In this document: one piece after another, positions 6,817 through 13,826 of the stretch
Layout: each line of letters opens with the position of its first letter
Numbering within the stretch: position 1 is the stretch's first letter
Source of the DNA: UBA6059 sp964351595
GTDB lineage: Bacteria > Bacteroidota > Bacteroidia > Cytophagales > Cyclobacteriaceae
DNA: 22,415 bases
Direction of reading: 5' to 3'
Assembly: GCA_964351595.1 (NCBI GenBank)
Contig: CAYGOT010000081.1
Coordinates: 1 to 22,415, forward strand
Program-made: the position numbers and the translations under genes
The notes under the pieces: generated by a model
Seen by the model: the letters and a program-made list of their open reading frames with translations, nothing else
Databases searched by the model: none
What the model was told of the DNA's origin: nothing

Positions 6817-8019
6817 TCACATTTCCTTCATTGCCGCTCTAGCTCTTTTGTTCGCGTCATCGCTACGGCTTGTTCGCTTTCTTACCTCTTTGTAGTAGTC
6901 TTTAGCCAGTGCATCGTCCTCTTCATTTTCAGCAAGTTTGCCCAGACTGAGCAGGGAATAAACCGTATATCCTCGTTCTGTATCTCCCGTGGCATCTCCG
7001 TACTCTACAGCAAGCTGATAGTACTTCTTGGCTTTCTCAGGCTTGTTCCAGTTCTTATAGATCTCTCCTAAGAAGAAAGTAGCGTAGCGGGCGCTGTTGA
7101 ATTCGTAACCTGTGTAAGCACTATCGAGCCGGTGAAGTATCGAAAGCGCCTCTTTTTCGCAGGCCCTGTAGCGGCCGGTATGATACAAGAGCCTTGCATA
7201 GTAGCGGTGAAAATAGGGATTCATCGGATAAGTCTCCGCCAAGTATTGAGAGATTTGGAGACTTTCCAGAGAACCATCGGGCTCAGTCGATAATATCCTC
7301 ATCAGGAAGTATTGTGCTTCTGTACGGGTATAGAAGGCATTGCGCGACACTTGTTTGAGCTGTTGTATACCTAGCTCCTTATCGCCCTTTTCGAAGAATA
7401 TCATCATCGGCTTCAATATCGGATAGTTCTCCGGCACCCATTCACGGTAGTAGTTGAAGAGTCCATCCCCAAAAAGCAACTCCGGGCTGAATTCCTCATT
7501 GTCCCTGATTTCATCGAGATAGTTGAGCGCATTTTTGCCGGCTACAGCTGCTTTGCGCCAATTGCGACGCTCTGATTCCAGTCTTCCGATAAAGGAGTAA
7601 GTAGCAGCTAAAAAAAAGGCTCCCTCTACCTCACTACCTTCTTCATAGATGCGCTCGGAAAGCACCAATGCAGTATCCATATAAGCCTTAAACTCATCAT
7701 CGTAACGCGTCACATCCAGATCAGGCATGATTCTCCACCACTGACTGAGGCCCATTAGAAAATAGGGTAGTGGATGCCAGCCGTACTTCTGTTTCAACCA
7801 GCGAAACTGCTTGTCGGCCTCCCCAAACTGGAAGTTGTACATGTCGTTGATTGCCTGATTGGCGTCCATCTGTATCTGCTCATCCAGGAGGAGCAAAGGG
7901 ATCGAATCAGGAGGATTCGACAAGGTGCGTGATCCTGTCGTATGCTCACCTTCTGTGGCCTGAACATTCAGAAACTGAAAGCATAATAACACACCAATAA
8001 TCACTCGCCTCAACTGCAT
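6817..8019 (-). CDS. Exported helical-repeat (TPR-like) protein, unknown function
   Basis: This 400-residue protein has a signal peptide (MQLRRVIIGVLLCFQFLNVQA, cleavage near residue 21), so it is probably periplasmic. After a linker, most of the chain is alpha-helical with degenerate TPR character. Clear units are near the C-terminus, for example ARYATFFLGEIYKNWNKPEKAKKYYQLAVEYG and YTVYSLLSLGKLAENEEDDALAKDYYKEV. TPR proteins act as scaffolds for protein contacts, and no enzymatic motif is visible. It is convergent with the glycosyltransferase gene, with about 40 bases between their stops and no strong terminator hairpin. It appears monocistronic; no convincing promoter was found. Confidence 0.82.
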   Translation of the reverse strand: MQLRRVIIGVLLCFQFLNVQATEGEHTTGSRTLSNPPDSIPLLLLDEQIQMDANQAINDMYNFQFGEADKQFRWLKQKYGWHPLPYFLMGLSQWWRIMPDLDVTRYDDEFKAYMDTALVLSERIYEEGSEVEGAFFLAATYSFIGRLESERRNWRKAAVAGKNALNYLDEIRDNEEFSPELLFGDGLFNYYREWVPENYPILKPMMIFFEKGDKELGIQQLKQVSRNAFYTRTEAQYFLMRILSTEPDGSLESLQISQYLAETYPMNPYFHRYYARLLYHTGRYRACEKEALSILHRLDSAYTGYEFNSARYATFFLGEIYKNWNKPEKAKKYYQLAVEYGDATGDTERGYTVYSLLSLGKLAENEEDDALAKDYYKEVRKRTSRSDDANKRARAAMKEM

Positions 8020-8219
8020 TCTACAAATTTCTCAAACACTGCCTCAAAATTCCCTACAAAGCACATATAAATCTGTTTTGAAAACGTACTCCCCGAGTTT
8101 TTAGTTTTGTGACTTGCCAATCAAATTGTATTCAATTGATTTATTTGGTCGAGACTTCTTTTTCTGGTAAGCACAGTGCAGCTTTTGCCCCCTACCGGAA
8201 TAATGTTTCGCCCTACCTA

Positions 8220-8361
8220 GAGCCTGTCCGTAAAGTCAAGAGTCCGGTTTAGAATGTTCGATATCGAGGCTTGCGACGTTTTGAAAATGTGAGTTTACAG
8301 GTGTACATGATCATTATTCAAAACTAGCATAACGAAGAGATCGGACATTATAGACAGACTC
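8220..8361. mobile_element. MITE-like element with terminal inverted repeats
   Basis: This non-coding 142-bp unit ends in imperfect inverted repeats: the first 18 bases (GAGCCTGTCCGTAAAGTC) and the reverse complement of the last 18 (GAGTCTGTCTATAATGTC) agree at 14 positions. TA dinucleotides flank both ends (8218-8219 and 8362-8363), as a TA target duplication would leave. Internal blocks are also mirrored: GTTTTGAA at 8278-8285 with TTCAAAAC at 8317-8324, and AATGTTCGAT at 8253-8262 with ATCGGACATT at 8340-8349. The left arm appears to hold about 20 extra bases. There is no coding capacity, so it would depend on a transposase elsewhere. The GAGnCTGTC ends resemble termini seen in several IS families; which one is not decided. 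Confidence 0.6.
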
Positions 8362-8403
8362 TATATAAGGATATTTGGCAAATCGGTTGTTTACTTCTAG
8401 AAT

Positions 8404-8449
8404 GTAATTATTTGTATCTATCAATGAATTGATTTTAGAATAATTACTA
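8404..8449 (+). promoter_or_regulatory. Dyad operator candidate upstream of the Lrp/AsnC gene
   Basis: Two nested inverted repeats share nearly the same centre. The outer arms GTAATTATT (8404-8412) and AATAATTAC (8439-8447) are exact complements. The inner ATCAATGAATTGAT (8420-8433) is a 6-base-arm palindrome. The right side also contains TAG-N8-CTA (8436-8449), the kind of half-site arrangement seen in Lrp-type operators. It ends 7 bases before a -7-like box. Lrp/AsnC regulators commonly bind their own promoters, so autoregulation is the simplest reading. Confidence 0.5.
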
Positions 8450-8456
8450 ATGTTGA

Positions 8457-8464
8457 TACATTTG
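8457..8464 (+). promoter_or_regulatory. -7 promoter element of the Lrp/AsnC gene
   Basis: TACATTTG is an exact match to the Bacteroidota -7 consensus TAnnTTTG, 33 bases before the ATG at 8498. The -33 region would fall inside the dyad at 8404-8449, so a protein bound there would block RNA polymerase. Confidence 0.5.
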
Positions 8465-8497
8465 CGGCAAATAATATTTTGTAATTAGTCAATAGAG

Positions 8498-8971
8498 ATG
8501 GCGAGTAACATAAAAATTGATCAAACAGATAGGAAAATACTGGAGATTCTTCAGGCCAACGCAAAGATTACCAATGCACAGCTCTCCAAAGAGATTGGAC
8601 TTTCTCCGGCACCTACCCTCGAGCGTGTCAAGAAATTAGAGAACTCGGGTGTAATCAAAAGCTATCATGCCAAATTGGACACGGGTACCATCGGACTTGG
8701 TGTCAATACCTTCGTGATGGTTACCCTCAAAGGACACAACAAGAAGAATATTGACCTCTTCCTTGATGAGATTAACAAGATAGAGGATGTAATCGAATGC
8801 CATCATATCACCGGTTCTGGAGACTTCATCCTTCGTGTGATCGCCAAAGATATTACCGAGTACCAGAAGCTCATGCTGGAAAAGGTCAGTGAGATAGAGG
8901 TAGTCGATAGCTTGCAATCAATGATCATCTTATCTACTTTCAAGGACAGCAAAGTAATGCCTATACCTTAG
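8498..8971 (+). CDS. Lrp/AsnC family transcriptional regulator
   Basis: This is a 157-residue DNA-binding regulator that typically senses amino acids. Residues ~8-60 are the winged helix-turn-helix: IDQTDRKILEILQANAKITNAQLSKEIGLS, then the recognition helix ending ERVKKLENSGVIKSY. Residues ~68-150 are the ligand-binding RAM domain, with VNTFVMVTLKG and the GSGDFILRV strand at 106-114. The length is normal. It is followed after 22 bases by a PyrR-like gene on the same strand, so it may control that gene too. The promoter contains a large dyad that may be its own operator. The effector is unknown. Confidence 0.95.
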   Translation: MASNIKIDQTDRKILEILQANAKITNAQLSKEIGLSPAPTLERVKKLENSGVIKSYHAKLDTGTIGLGVNTFVMVTLKGHNKKNIDLFLDEINKIEDVIECHHITGSGDFILRVIAKDITEYQKLMLEKVSEIEVVDSLQSMIILSTFKDSKVMPIP

Positions 8972-8993
8972 GCGATAATTCGGCAGTTGCCCC

Positions 8994-9494
8994 ATGAGAG
9001 ACCTCATATACAGTGCAGATAAAGTAAAGAATACCATCCTCAGGATGGCCTTTGAAATTTATGAGCACAATCTCCACGAAAAGGAGATTGTCATTGCAGG
9101 GATTAGAAATCAAGGCTATGAGTTAGCCCGACTCCTGAAGACAGAATTGGAGCAAATCTCCCCGATGAACATTTCCCTGATAGGAGTCAAGATGGATAAG
9201 CGCCAACCTTATGCCAGTGATATTGTTCTTGAGGGTGTGGAAAATGCCGCCCTTGATGATAAGGTAGTGATTGTGGTAGATGATGTGCTCAATTCCGGTA
9301 GGACCTTCGCCTACTGCCTCAAAGCACTCCTCAAATACAAATTTCGAAAGATCGAACTGGCCGTATTGGTTAACAGAAGCCACAAGCAGTTTCCCGTGTC
9401 CGCCAAGTACAAAGGCTATGATCTGTCCACGACCATAAGTGATTATGTAGAGGTGCAGATCACCGACAAGGTCGACATCCAACTGCACGATTAA
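8994..9494 (+). CDS. PyrR-like phosphoribosyltransferase family protein
   Basis: This 166-residue type I phosphoribosyltransferase carries the PRPP-binding signature VVIVVDDVLNSGRTFAY at 91-107, with the paired Asp96/Asp97. The IVIAGIRNQGYELARLL stretch (32-48) and the late VNRSHKQFPVSAKYKGY (126-142) resemble PyrR, the bifunctional pyrimidine regulator/uracil phosphoribosyltransferase. No pyrimidine genes are nearby. The neighbour is an Lrp-type regulator 22 bases upstream, so the biological role (uracil salvage or another base) is not settled. The start at 8994 gives a normal N-terminus (MRDLIYSADKVK). Confidence 0.87.
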   Translation: MRDLIYSADKVKNTILRMAFEIYEHNLHEKEIVIAGIRNQGYELARLLKTELEQISPMNISLIGVKMDKRQPYASDIVLEGVENAALDDKVVIVVDDVLNSGRTFAYCLKALLKYKFRKIELAVLVNRSHKQFPVSAKYKGYDLSTTISDYVEVQITDKVDIQLHD

Positions 9495-9526
9495 GACTTA
9501 ACTGTCGCCGGGTTCAACAACTAACC

Positions 9527-9883
9527 AGCCAAGGTTTGTGTCTCTTTCTCGCCAAGGTTTGTATCCTCACAAACATTATCCTACCATCTGAACGCCCCAC
9601 TTAGCCAAGGTTCGTGTCCTCACGAATCTCACTTGCAGGTTAGCCTGTCGAAATCATTCGCTATAGCTTAACCTCGTCATGAAGGCAATATTATAGCCAC
9701 TCCGTCATTCCCGCGAAGGCGGGAATCTGAATCTTGGCAATAGCTGATAGGCTCAGAAATACTGATCAATCCGCCCCTGTCGAGGTTAGTGTCCTATTTC
9801 AAGCCAAGGTTTGAGTCTCCATCAACCTTATCCTGTGCCGAAGTTTGTCTCTCTTAGCCAAGGTTCGTGTCTCACGAACCTTA
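9527..9883. repeat. Cluster of degenerate ~27-bp iterated palindromic repeats
   Basis: At least five units of the type AGCCAAGGTTYGTGTC-CTCACGAACCTTA lie at about 9527-9549, 9551-9579, 9603-9629, 9802-9830 and 9856-9883. Two more degenerate ones are near 9778-9799 and 9836-9854. The best unit has an exact 10-bp stem, AAGGTTCGTG/CACGAACCTT, around TCT (9860-9882). Units are irregularly spaced and differ from one another. This fills the 405-base gap between two convergent genes, which holds no credible gene. The hairpins may act as a weak bidirectional transcription stop, though no T-tract follows. Confidence 0.75.
9707..9726. repeat. dRS3-like hairpin repeat
   Basis: ATTCCCGC and GCGGGAAT form an exact 8-bp stem around GAAG. 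The sequence fits ATTCCC-N8-GGGAAT, the signature of the dRS3 element known from Neisseria and of similar elements reported in other bacteria. It stands alone within the iterated-repeat cluster. Confidence 0.7.
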
Positions 9884-9899
9884 ACCTCATACCCGCCAA

Positions 9900-10937
9900 T
9901 CACTTATACAAGTTGGGCCTCCTGAAAACCATCATCAGACTCAGCTTGACGAGATCACCCATATTCCGACATTTCAGAAAATCTTTATCATCATAGAAGC
10001 GATAAAGATCATCTTTAAGACTGTCGATGTATTCCGGGCGAGAGATGGTATCCACGCACATAGCTTCCATCAGATCTTTGATTTTATGCCGTGCCGAGCT
10101 CATACGATTGGCGATGAGTGACCGCTCCTCCCGCTGATACTGCCTCACAGTGGCGGGGGTCATGTGTCGTAAGCCGAGCTCAATCAATGGATTGTTTTGC
10201 TTAAAATATTGCGGTAGGTAAATCGCCCTGCGCCCCTCATAGGACTGCTGGTCAAAATCTATGGCCCTGATCCGATAGGAAACTTCCTCAAAATCAGGAG
10301 TCACATCCACCACAAAATTGCTGGAGTGCATATCCCCAAGCAGCCGCACAAAGCAGCGCTCATTAAACTTGACAAACTCTTTGGCTAGCCGGATCTCATT
10401 GAGGGTTTTATCCTTGAGGTGATATTTGATAAACTGATCCCCGGGTATCCCTATAATATGCTCTTCGATCAAGGTGTCCTCATGGACTATATAATTCATG
10501 CGATTGGGCGAGAGCAGATGCTCCAGCTCCAGACCATAGAGCCTCGACGCATCAGCATTCTTGATGTAGAAGTAGTCGAAGTTGTCATTGATATTATTGA
10601 CTATTCGGATACGAAAGGGCTGTGTATTACCATAAACGCACAGGTCGATGCGGTCGATGTAGAGGTGCTGCATGACATCCATGTCCCCACTGGCCTTGAT
10701 GATCGAGTAGATTTTCTTCAGCGAGTGATGGATCTGGGCCATATCATCCTGAGAGTAAAACACCGTCTCCCACAGGGTGTCGCTTCCTGTCTTGTCGTAG
10801 AGCGGTATGGAGTTTTCATACCTCAGCAGATCCTCATAATGGATGGGCACATCGATCACGCGCTCATACCGCTTGAGATAGGAGCGGAGGGTTTTAGAGA
10901 TTTTATAGGGTATCTTTTTTTTGCTGATGATGGCCAT
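9900..10937 (-). CDS. Diverged kinase-fold protein, unknown substrate
   Basis: This 345-residue cytoplasmic protein has the residue pattern of the protein-kinase/aminoglycoside-phosphotransferase fold. A Lys126 in DYFYIKNADASR and a Glu in the following helix could be the ATP-anchoring pair. EEHIIGIPGDQF (158-169) looks like the hinge. RLLGDMHSSNFVVD (198-211) matches the catalytic loop, with Asp202 and Asn207. IRAIDFDQ (223-230) matches the metal-binding DFG-like site at Asp227. All key residues for phosphotransfer are present, but overall similarity to named kinases is low, so the substrate is unknown. It is the last gene of an operon with a MurG-like glycosyltransferase and an LpxH-like phosphoesterase, 88 bases after the former. 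A lipid A or glycan phosphate is a plausible target by context only. Confidence 0.72.
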   Translation of the reverse strand: MAIISKKKIPYKISKTLRSYLKRYERVIDVPIHYEDLLRYENSIPLYDKTGSDTLWETVFYSQDDMAQIHHSLKKIYSIIKASGDMDVMQHLYIDRIDLCVYGNTQPFRIRIVNNINDNFDYFYIKNADASRLYGLELEHLLSPNRMNYIVHEDTLIEEHIIGIPGDQFIKYHLKDKTLNEIRLAKEFVKFNERCFVRLLGDMHSSNFVVDVTPDFEEVSYRIRAIDFDQQSYEGRRAIYLPQYFKQNNPLIELGLRHMTPATVRQYQREERSLIANRMSSARHKIKDLMEAMCVDTISRPEYIDSLKDDLYRFYDDKDFLKCRNMGDLVKLSLMMVFRRPNLYK

Positions 10938-11025
10938 GACCTTCGCTATGTACCATCAATTTATAGAATGGTGCTGAGATTATTCTCTTTTTACCCTACC
11001 GGGAATCGCTACCAGCTATTTGTGC

Positions 11026-12126
11026 TTAGGTCGACGATCCCCTGAGCGACCGAAGTGATGCAAGTATCATGTCCTTCGACTGGTCTGCCCATTGCCGGAA
11101 TTGTGCGGACTGATCCTGATGATCAGGCAGGTAGCTCATCAGTATATCCAGGTCAAATGAGTCATGTGAAGTCCCAGCACCAGAGTCAATCGCATCTATG
11201 GCATTGCATGCCTGCTCAAAGTGCCCTTCGACGGGCACCATCATGATGGGTTTGCCCAGGTACATCGCCTCACAGATCGATTCAAACCCGGCAGTACTGA
11301 CATAAGCCTTGCTGCCGGCCATCTTTTGAAGAAACTTCACATCATTTATCTGATGAAAAGTCAGGTGCTTATCAATGACTGTCTCCTCCGGGGCTCCTTT
11401 TTTATCCCAGAAGAACTCCAGCGGCACCTGGGGATTCTTAGTATGCCAGGTCATAACTTCTTCACTGTATCCATCATTGAGCAGGTAGCCATGGATATAA
11501 TCACCATTCTTCGGCGATAGCGTTTTCAGCTCGTGCCGAAGTAGTGGAGGCACGATGGTCAGCCCTTTATATTCCCGATAGGGTCTAAAGGATAGCGCAA
11601 GCTTCATCCTGGCCCTATATCCGGTGATCCAGTTGAGCATGCGAAAGGTGAAGGTGTCGAACCTCCGATTGGGCACAAATTTGAAGTCAGGATGCTCTGC
11701 CAGGAACTGATGGGCGATCCCTACCCAAGGGATACTAGGACGGTATCGCATGCAGTAGAGCCCTCCGAACATGTCGTAGAAATTGATCACTACGTCTGGT
11801 TGATAGTCCTTAATCACTTGATGAATTCTGCCCAGCTCGTTGAGGTAGGTGCCTGCTTTTAGCAGGTTTTGTAGGATGGTAGGTCCAAGTTTGATTGACT
11901 TGTTGTGCTTGTCTGATACAAAGTTCGGACTCTGGAGTAGCGTGATGGAGCTCTTGATCTTAGAGGTAAAGTAGGCCGGAATCTCTCGGCGGCTACTACT
12001 CCCAACAAAGACATGACCTACCTCATGACCATCCTCGACTAACATCTGATGTAGCGCCAGCGCCTGGGTCATATGTCCACGACCCTCGCCCTGAACGAGA
12101 AATACGAATCGCATGGGAGTACTCAT
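11026..12126 (-). CDS. MurG-like glycosyltransferase (GT-B, family 28/1 type)
   Basis: This 366-residue predicted glycosyltransferase has an N-terminal domain opening with MRFVFLVQGEGRGHMTQALAL, whose Gly-rich GEGRGH loop at 13-18 is typical of the GT28/MurG/UGT group. The C-terminal donor site is AYVSTAGFESICEAMYLGKP (274-293) followed by PVEGHFEQACNA (298-309), where Glu and Gln contact the nucleotide sugar. Both halves look intact. ATG 12126 is used here; an internal ATG four codons later is equally possible. Only 4 bases separate it from the LpxH-like gene, so the pair is co-translated. Acceptor and sugar are unknown; a glycolipid is likely given the partner genes. Confidence 0.87.
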   Translation of the reverse strand: MSTPMRFVFLVQGEGRGHMTQALALHQMLVEDGHEVGHVFVGSSSRREIPAYFTSKIKSSITLLQSPNFVSDKHNKSIKLGPTILQNLLKAGTYLNELGRIHQVIKDYQPDVVINFYDMFGGLYCMRYRPSIPWVGIAHQFLAEHPDFKFVPNRRFDTFTFRMLNWITGYRARMKLALSFRPYREYKGLTIVPPLLRHELKTLSPKNGDYIHGYLLNDGYSEEVMTWHTKNPQVPLEFFWDKKGAPEETVIDKHLTFHQINDVKFLQKMAGSKAYVSTAGFESICEAMYLGKPIMMVPVEGHFEQACNAIDAIDSGAGTSHDSFDLDILMSYLPDHQDQSAQFRQWADQSKDMILASLRSLRGSST

Positions 12127-12130
12127 TGGC

Positions 12131-12982
12131 TTATGCCTCTTTGCTATATCTCTGGGTCAAGATATGCAAAGGTATCGGTTCGTCCTCATCGTCATCCTCA
12201 TCATCAAGATGATAGTGACTATCATTGATGGATTTGAGATAGGAGTTGGATTGAGCGTAGTGGCTGATCTGCCAATGCCCGTTGAGGTCTTCTGTGAGCG
12301 CACTCAGACTCTCTACCCAGTCGCCCGAGTTGAAATATTGTGTGTTGTTGATGGTCTTCATGGCTGGCTGATGGATGTGGCCGCAGATGATGCCATCATA
12401 GCCTTTGGCTCTGGCCAGGTCTGAGAGTTGCTCCTCAAAATCGTCGACGAAGCTCACGGCGGCCTTCACTTTGGACTTGATATTTTGCGATAGCGAGTAG
12501 TAGGGCAGCCCCTTTTTCATTCTACGCTGATTGTATTGGTAGTTGAGCCAGAGGAGGAAAGTATAGCCCACATCCCCAAGTTTAGCGATCCAGGTGAGGT
12601 TGGAGGTGATAGAGTCGAATACATCCCCATGGACGATATAGTAGCGTTTGCCGTGCGACTCGTAGGTCATCTCACGCCTGATTTTTATCTTACCCAGATC
12701 TAGTGGCATCACTTGATCCAGGAAGTCATCGTGATTGCCTCTGAGATAGGTGACCTCAGTGCCATCCTCTTCCATCATTTTGATGACCCGCTTGAAGAAT
12801 TTTGTATGCTTCTTCTTCCATTTGCCCGATTTCCTTAGACGCCAGCCATCTATGATATCGCCGTTGAGGATGAGGTTATCACATTTATATTGCTTGAGAA
12901 AGTTGGTGACCTCTTTAGCCTTAGACCCTTTAGTGCCCAAGTGAAGATCTGAGATCACGATTGTCTTGAGGTGCTCTTTCAC
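12131..12982 (-). CDS. LpxH-like metallophosphoesterase (UDP-2,3-diacylglucosamine hydrolase family)
   Basis: This 283-residue calcineurin-type phosphoesterase carries the five metal-site blocks: DLH at 12-14, GDIIDGW at 41-47, GNHDD at 82-86, HGD at 118-120 and GHIH at 201-204. This arrangement and the GDIIDGWRLR stretch match LpxH-like proteins, which hydrolyse UDP-2,3-diacylglucosamine in lipid A synthesis. Many Bacteroidota members are LpxH-like without proven activity. The start codon is GTG at 12982; the next Met is at residue 69, past the first metal motif. The C-terminus carries an acidic run (DDEDDDEDEP, ~263-272) that is not part of the catalytic domain. It is the first gene of the operon, and an exact 8-bp hairpin ends on its start codon. 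Confidence 0.88.
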   Translation of the reverse strand: MKEHLKTIVISDLHLGTKGSKAKEVTNFLKQYKCDNLILNGDIIDGWRLRKSGKWKKKHTKFFKRVIKMMEEDGTEVTYLRGNHDDFLDQVMPLDLGKIKIRREMTYESHGKRYYIVHGDVFDSITSNLTWIAKLGDVGYTFLLWLNYQYNQRRMKKGLPYYSLSQNIKSKVKAAVSFVDDFEEQLSDLARAKGYDGIICGHIHQPAMKTINNTQYFNSGDWVESLSALTEDLNGHWQISHYAQSNSYLKSINDSHYHLDDEDDDEDEPIPLHILTQRYSKEA

Positions 12983-13003
12983 TTTGTTCTGGTTTGAACA
13001 AAG
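12982..13003 (-). promoter_or_regulatory. Hairpin abutting the GTG start of the LpxH-like gene
   Basis: CTTTGTTC (13003-12996 on the minus strand) and GAACAAAG (12989-12982) are exact complements separated by 6 bases. The last paired base is the G of the GTG start codon. Such a structure could hide the translation start or be a protein operator. No Shine-Dalgarno sequence is visible nearby. Confidence 0.5.
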
Positions 13004-13176
13004 GTGAATAATTAATATGGCGGAACTGTTATATGATGATTAACTATATAATATGGTTCAGCCGCGTAAATCGGGGTTTTTAACGATGTGTTAACATTTC
13101 AATACCAGATGAACAGCATCAGAGGATGTCTTATCTCTGACTTGAATTATCTTTATTAGACTAATGGATAATCGAT

Positions 13177-13416
13177 ATGGAATGGGAAAACAGAATAGTC
13201 TCAGACAAGGCCGTCCTTTTAGGTAAGCCAGTCATCAAAGGAACAAGAATATCAATCGAGTTTATTTTAGACCGATTAGCAGACGGCTGGACAGAGGAGC
13301 AGATTTTATCCTCATACCCGCGCTTAACCAAAGAAGATATTCAAGCCGTGTTCTCTTATCTCAATGATTGTGTTAAAGATGGTCTTCTACTAAACCTAAA
13401 GGTTGATCAGTCTTGA
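13177..13416 (+). CDS. DUF433-family antitoxin
   Basis: This 79-residue protein is of the DUF433 family, which pairs with DUF5615 PIN-like toxins (VapBC45-like modules). The core ISEFILDRLADGW-type segment (here RISIEFILDRLADGWTEEQI) and the short helix SSYPRLTKEDIQAVFSYL are the family pattern. The IVSDKAVLLGKPVIKGTR opening is characteristic too. It likely binds DNA and the toxin. The stop codon overlaps the start of the toxin gene by one base (TGATG). It stands in the ~190-base gap after the divergent LpxH-like operon; no clear -7 box was found. Confidence 0.92.
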   Translation: MEWENRIVSDKAVLLGKPVIKGTRISIEFILDRLADGWTEEQILSSYPRLTKEDIQAVFSYLNDCVKDGLLLNLKVDQS

Positions 13417-13766
13417 TGAAATTTTTGGCTAATGAAAATTTCCCAAAGCCGAGTATTGACATGCTACGAAACAACGGTTGTGACGTTCTATCGATATCTG
13501 AAATAAAACCGGGAAGTTCAGATGAGGTAGTCATGCAAATGGCCACTTCAGACAATAGAACGATTTTGACCCATGACAGTGACTATGGAACGCTGGTATA
13601 CAAGTACGGTTATCGACCCTCTGGAGGCGTAGTATATTTGCGGCTAGGGAGTTTTGAGCCGTCCGATCCTGGAATTATTCTTCTAGACCTAATCCAAAGT
13701 AAAACTCAATTTGAATCATCTTTTACTGTGGTGGGTAGAGACTTTTTACGTCAAAGAAAGTACTAA
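13416..13766 (+). CDS. DUF5615 PIN-like toxin
   Basis: This 116-residue PIN-like protein of the DUF5615 group is the probable toxin of the pair. The first strand KFLANENFPKPSIDMLRNNG provides the conserved Asn-Glu (ANEN). The later TILTHDSDYGTLVYKYG provides Asp residues of the predicted metal site, and PSGGVVYLRLG is the typical closing strand. The ATG at 13416 shares its A with the antitoxin stop codon; a TTG three bases earlier (13413) could also serve. The gene ends 60 bases before the convergent histidine kinase gene. No inactivating change is evident. Confidence 0.9.
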   Translation: MKFLANENFPKPSIDMLRNNGCDVLSISEIKPGSSDEVVMQMATSDNRTILTHDSDYGTLVYKYGYRPSGGVVYLRLGSFEPSDPGIILLDLIQSKTQFESSFTVVGRDFLRQRKY

Positions 13767-13826
13767 GGCTAATATGTGTATATGAGAAGTGCAATTGGTG
13801 ACCTTATCGTTTCTTGGGTTACTGCC

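Noticed and set aside
8376..8390. Sigma-54-like promoter (TTGGCA-N6-TTGT) upstream of the Lrp-type gene
   Set aside because: GG is present but the essential -12 GC reads GT, and a better -7 box and operator lie downstream.
9527..9883. Possible CRISPR array
   Set aside because: Units vary in sequence, are themselves palindromes with the 'spacer' part forming the other arm, and are irregularly spaced; no cas genes are nearby.
9811..9996. 61-codon open frame on the plus strand
   Set aside because: It is made of the iterated repeat units and the reverse of the kinase-like gene end.
10419..11045. 208-codon open frame on the plus strand
   Set aside because: It is antisense to the kinase-like gene, whose protein has catalytic motifs; the plus-strand product shows none and is low in plausible structure.
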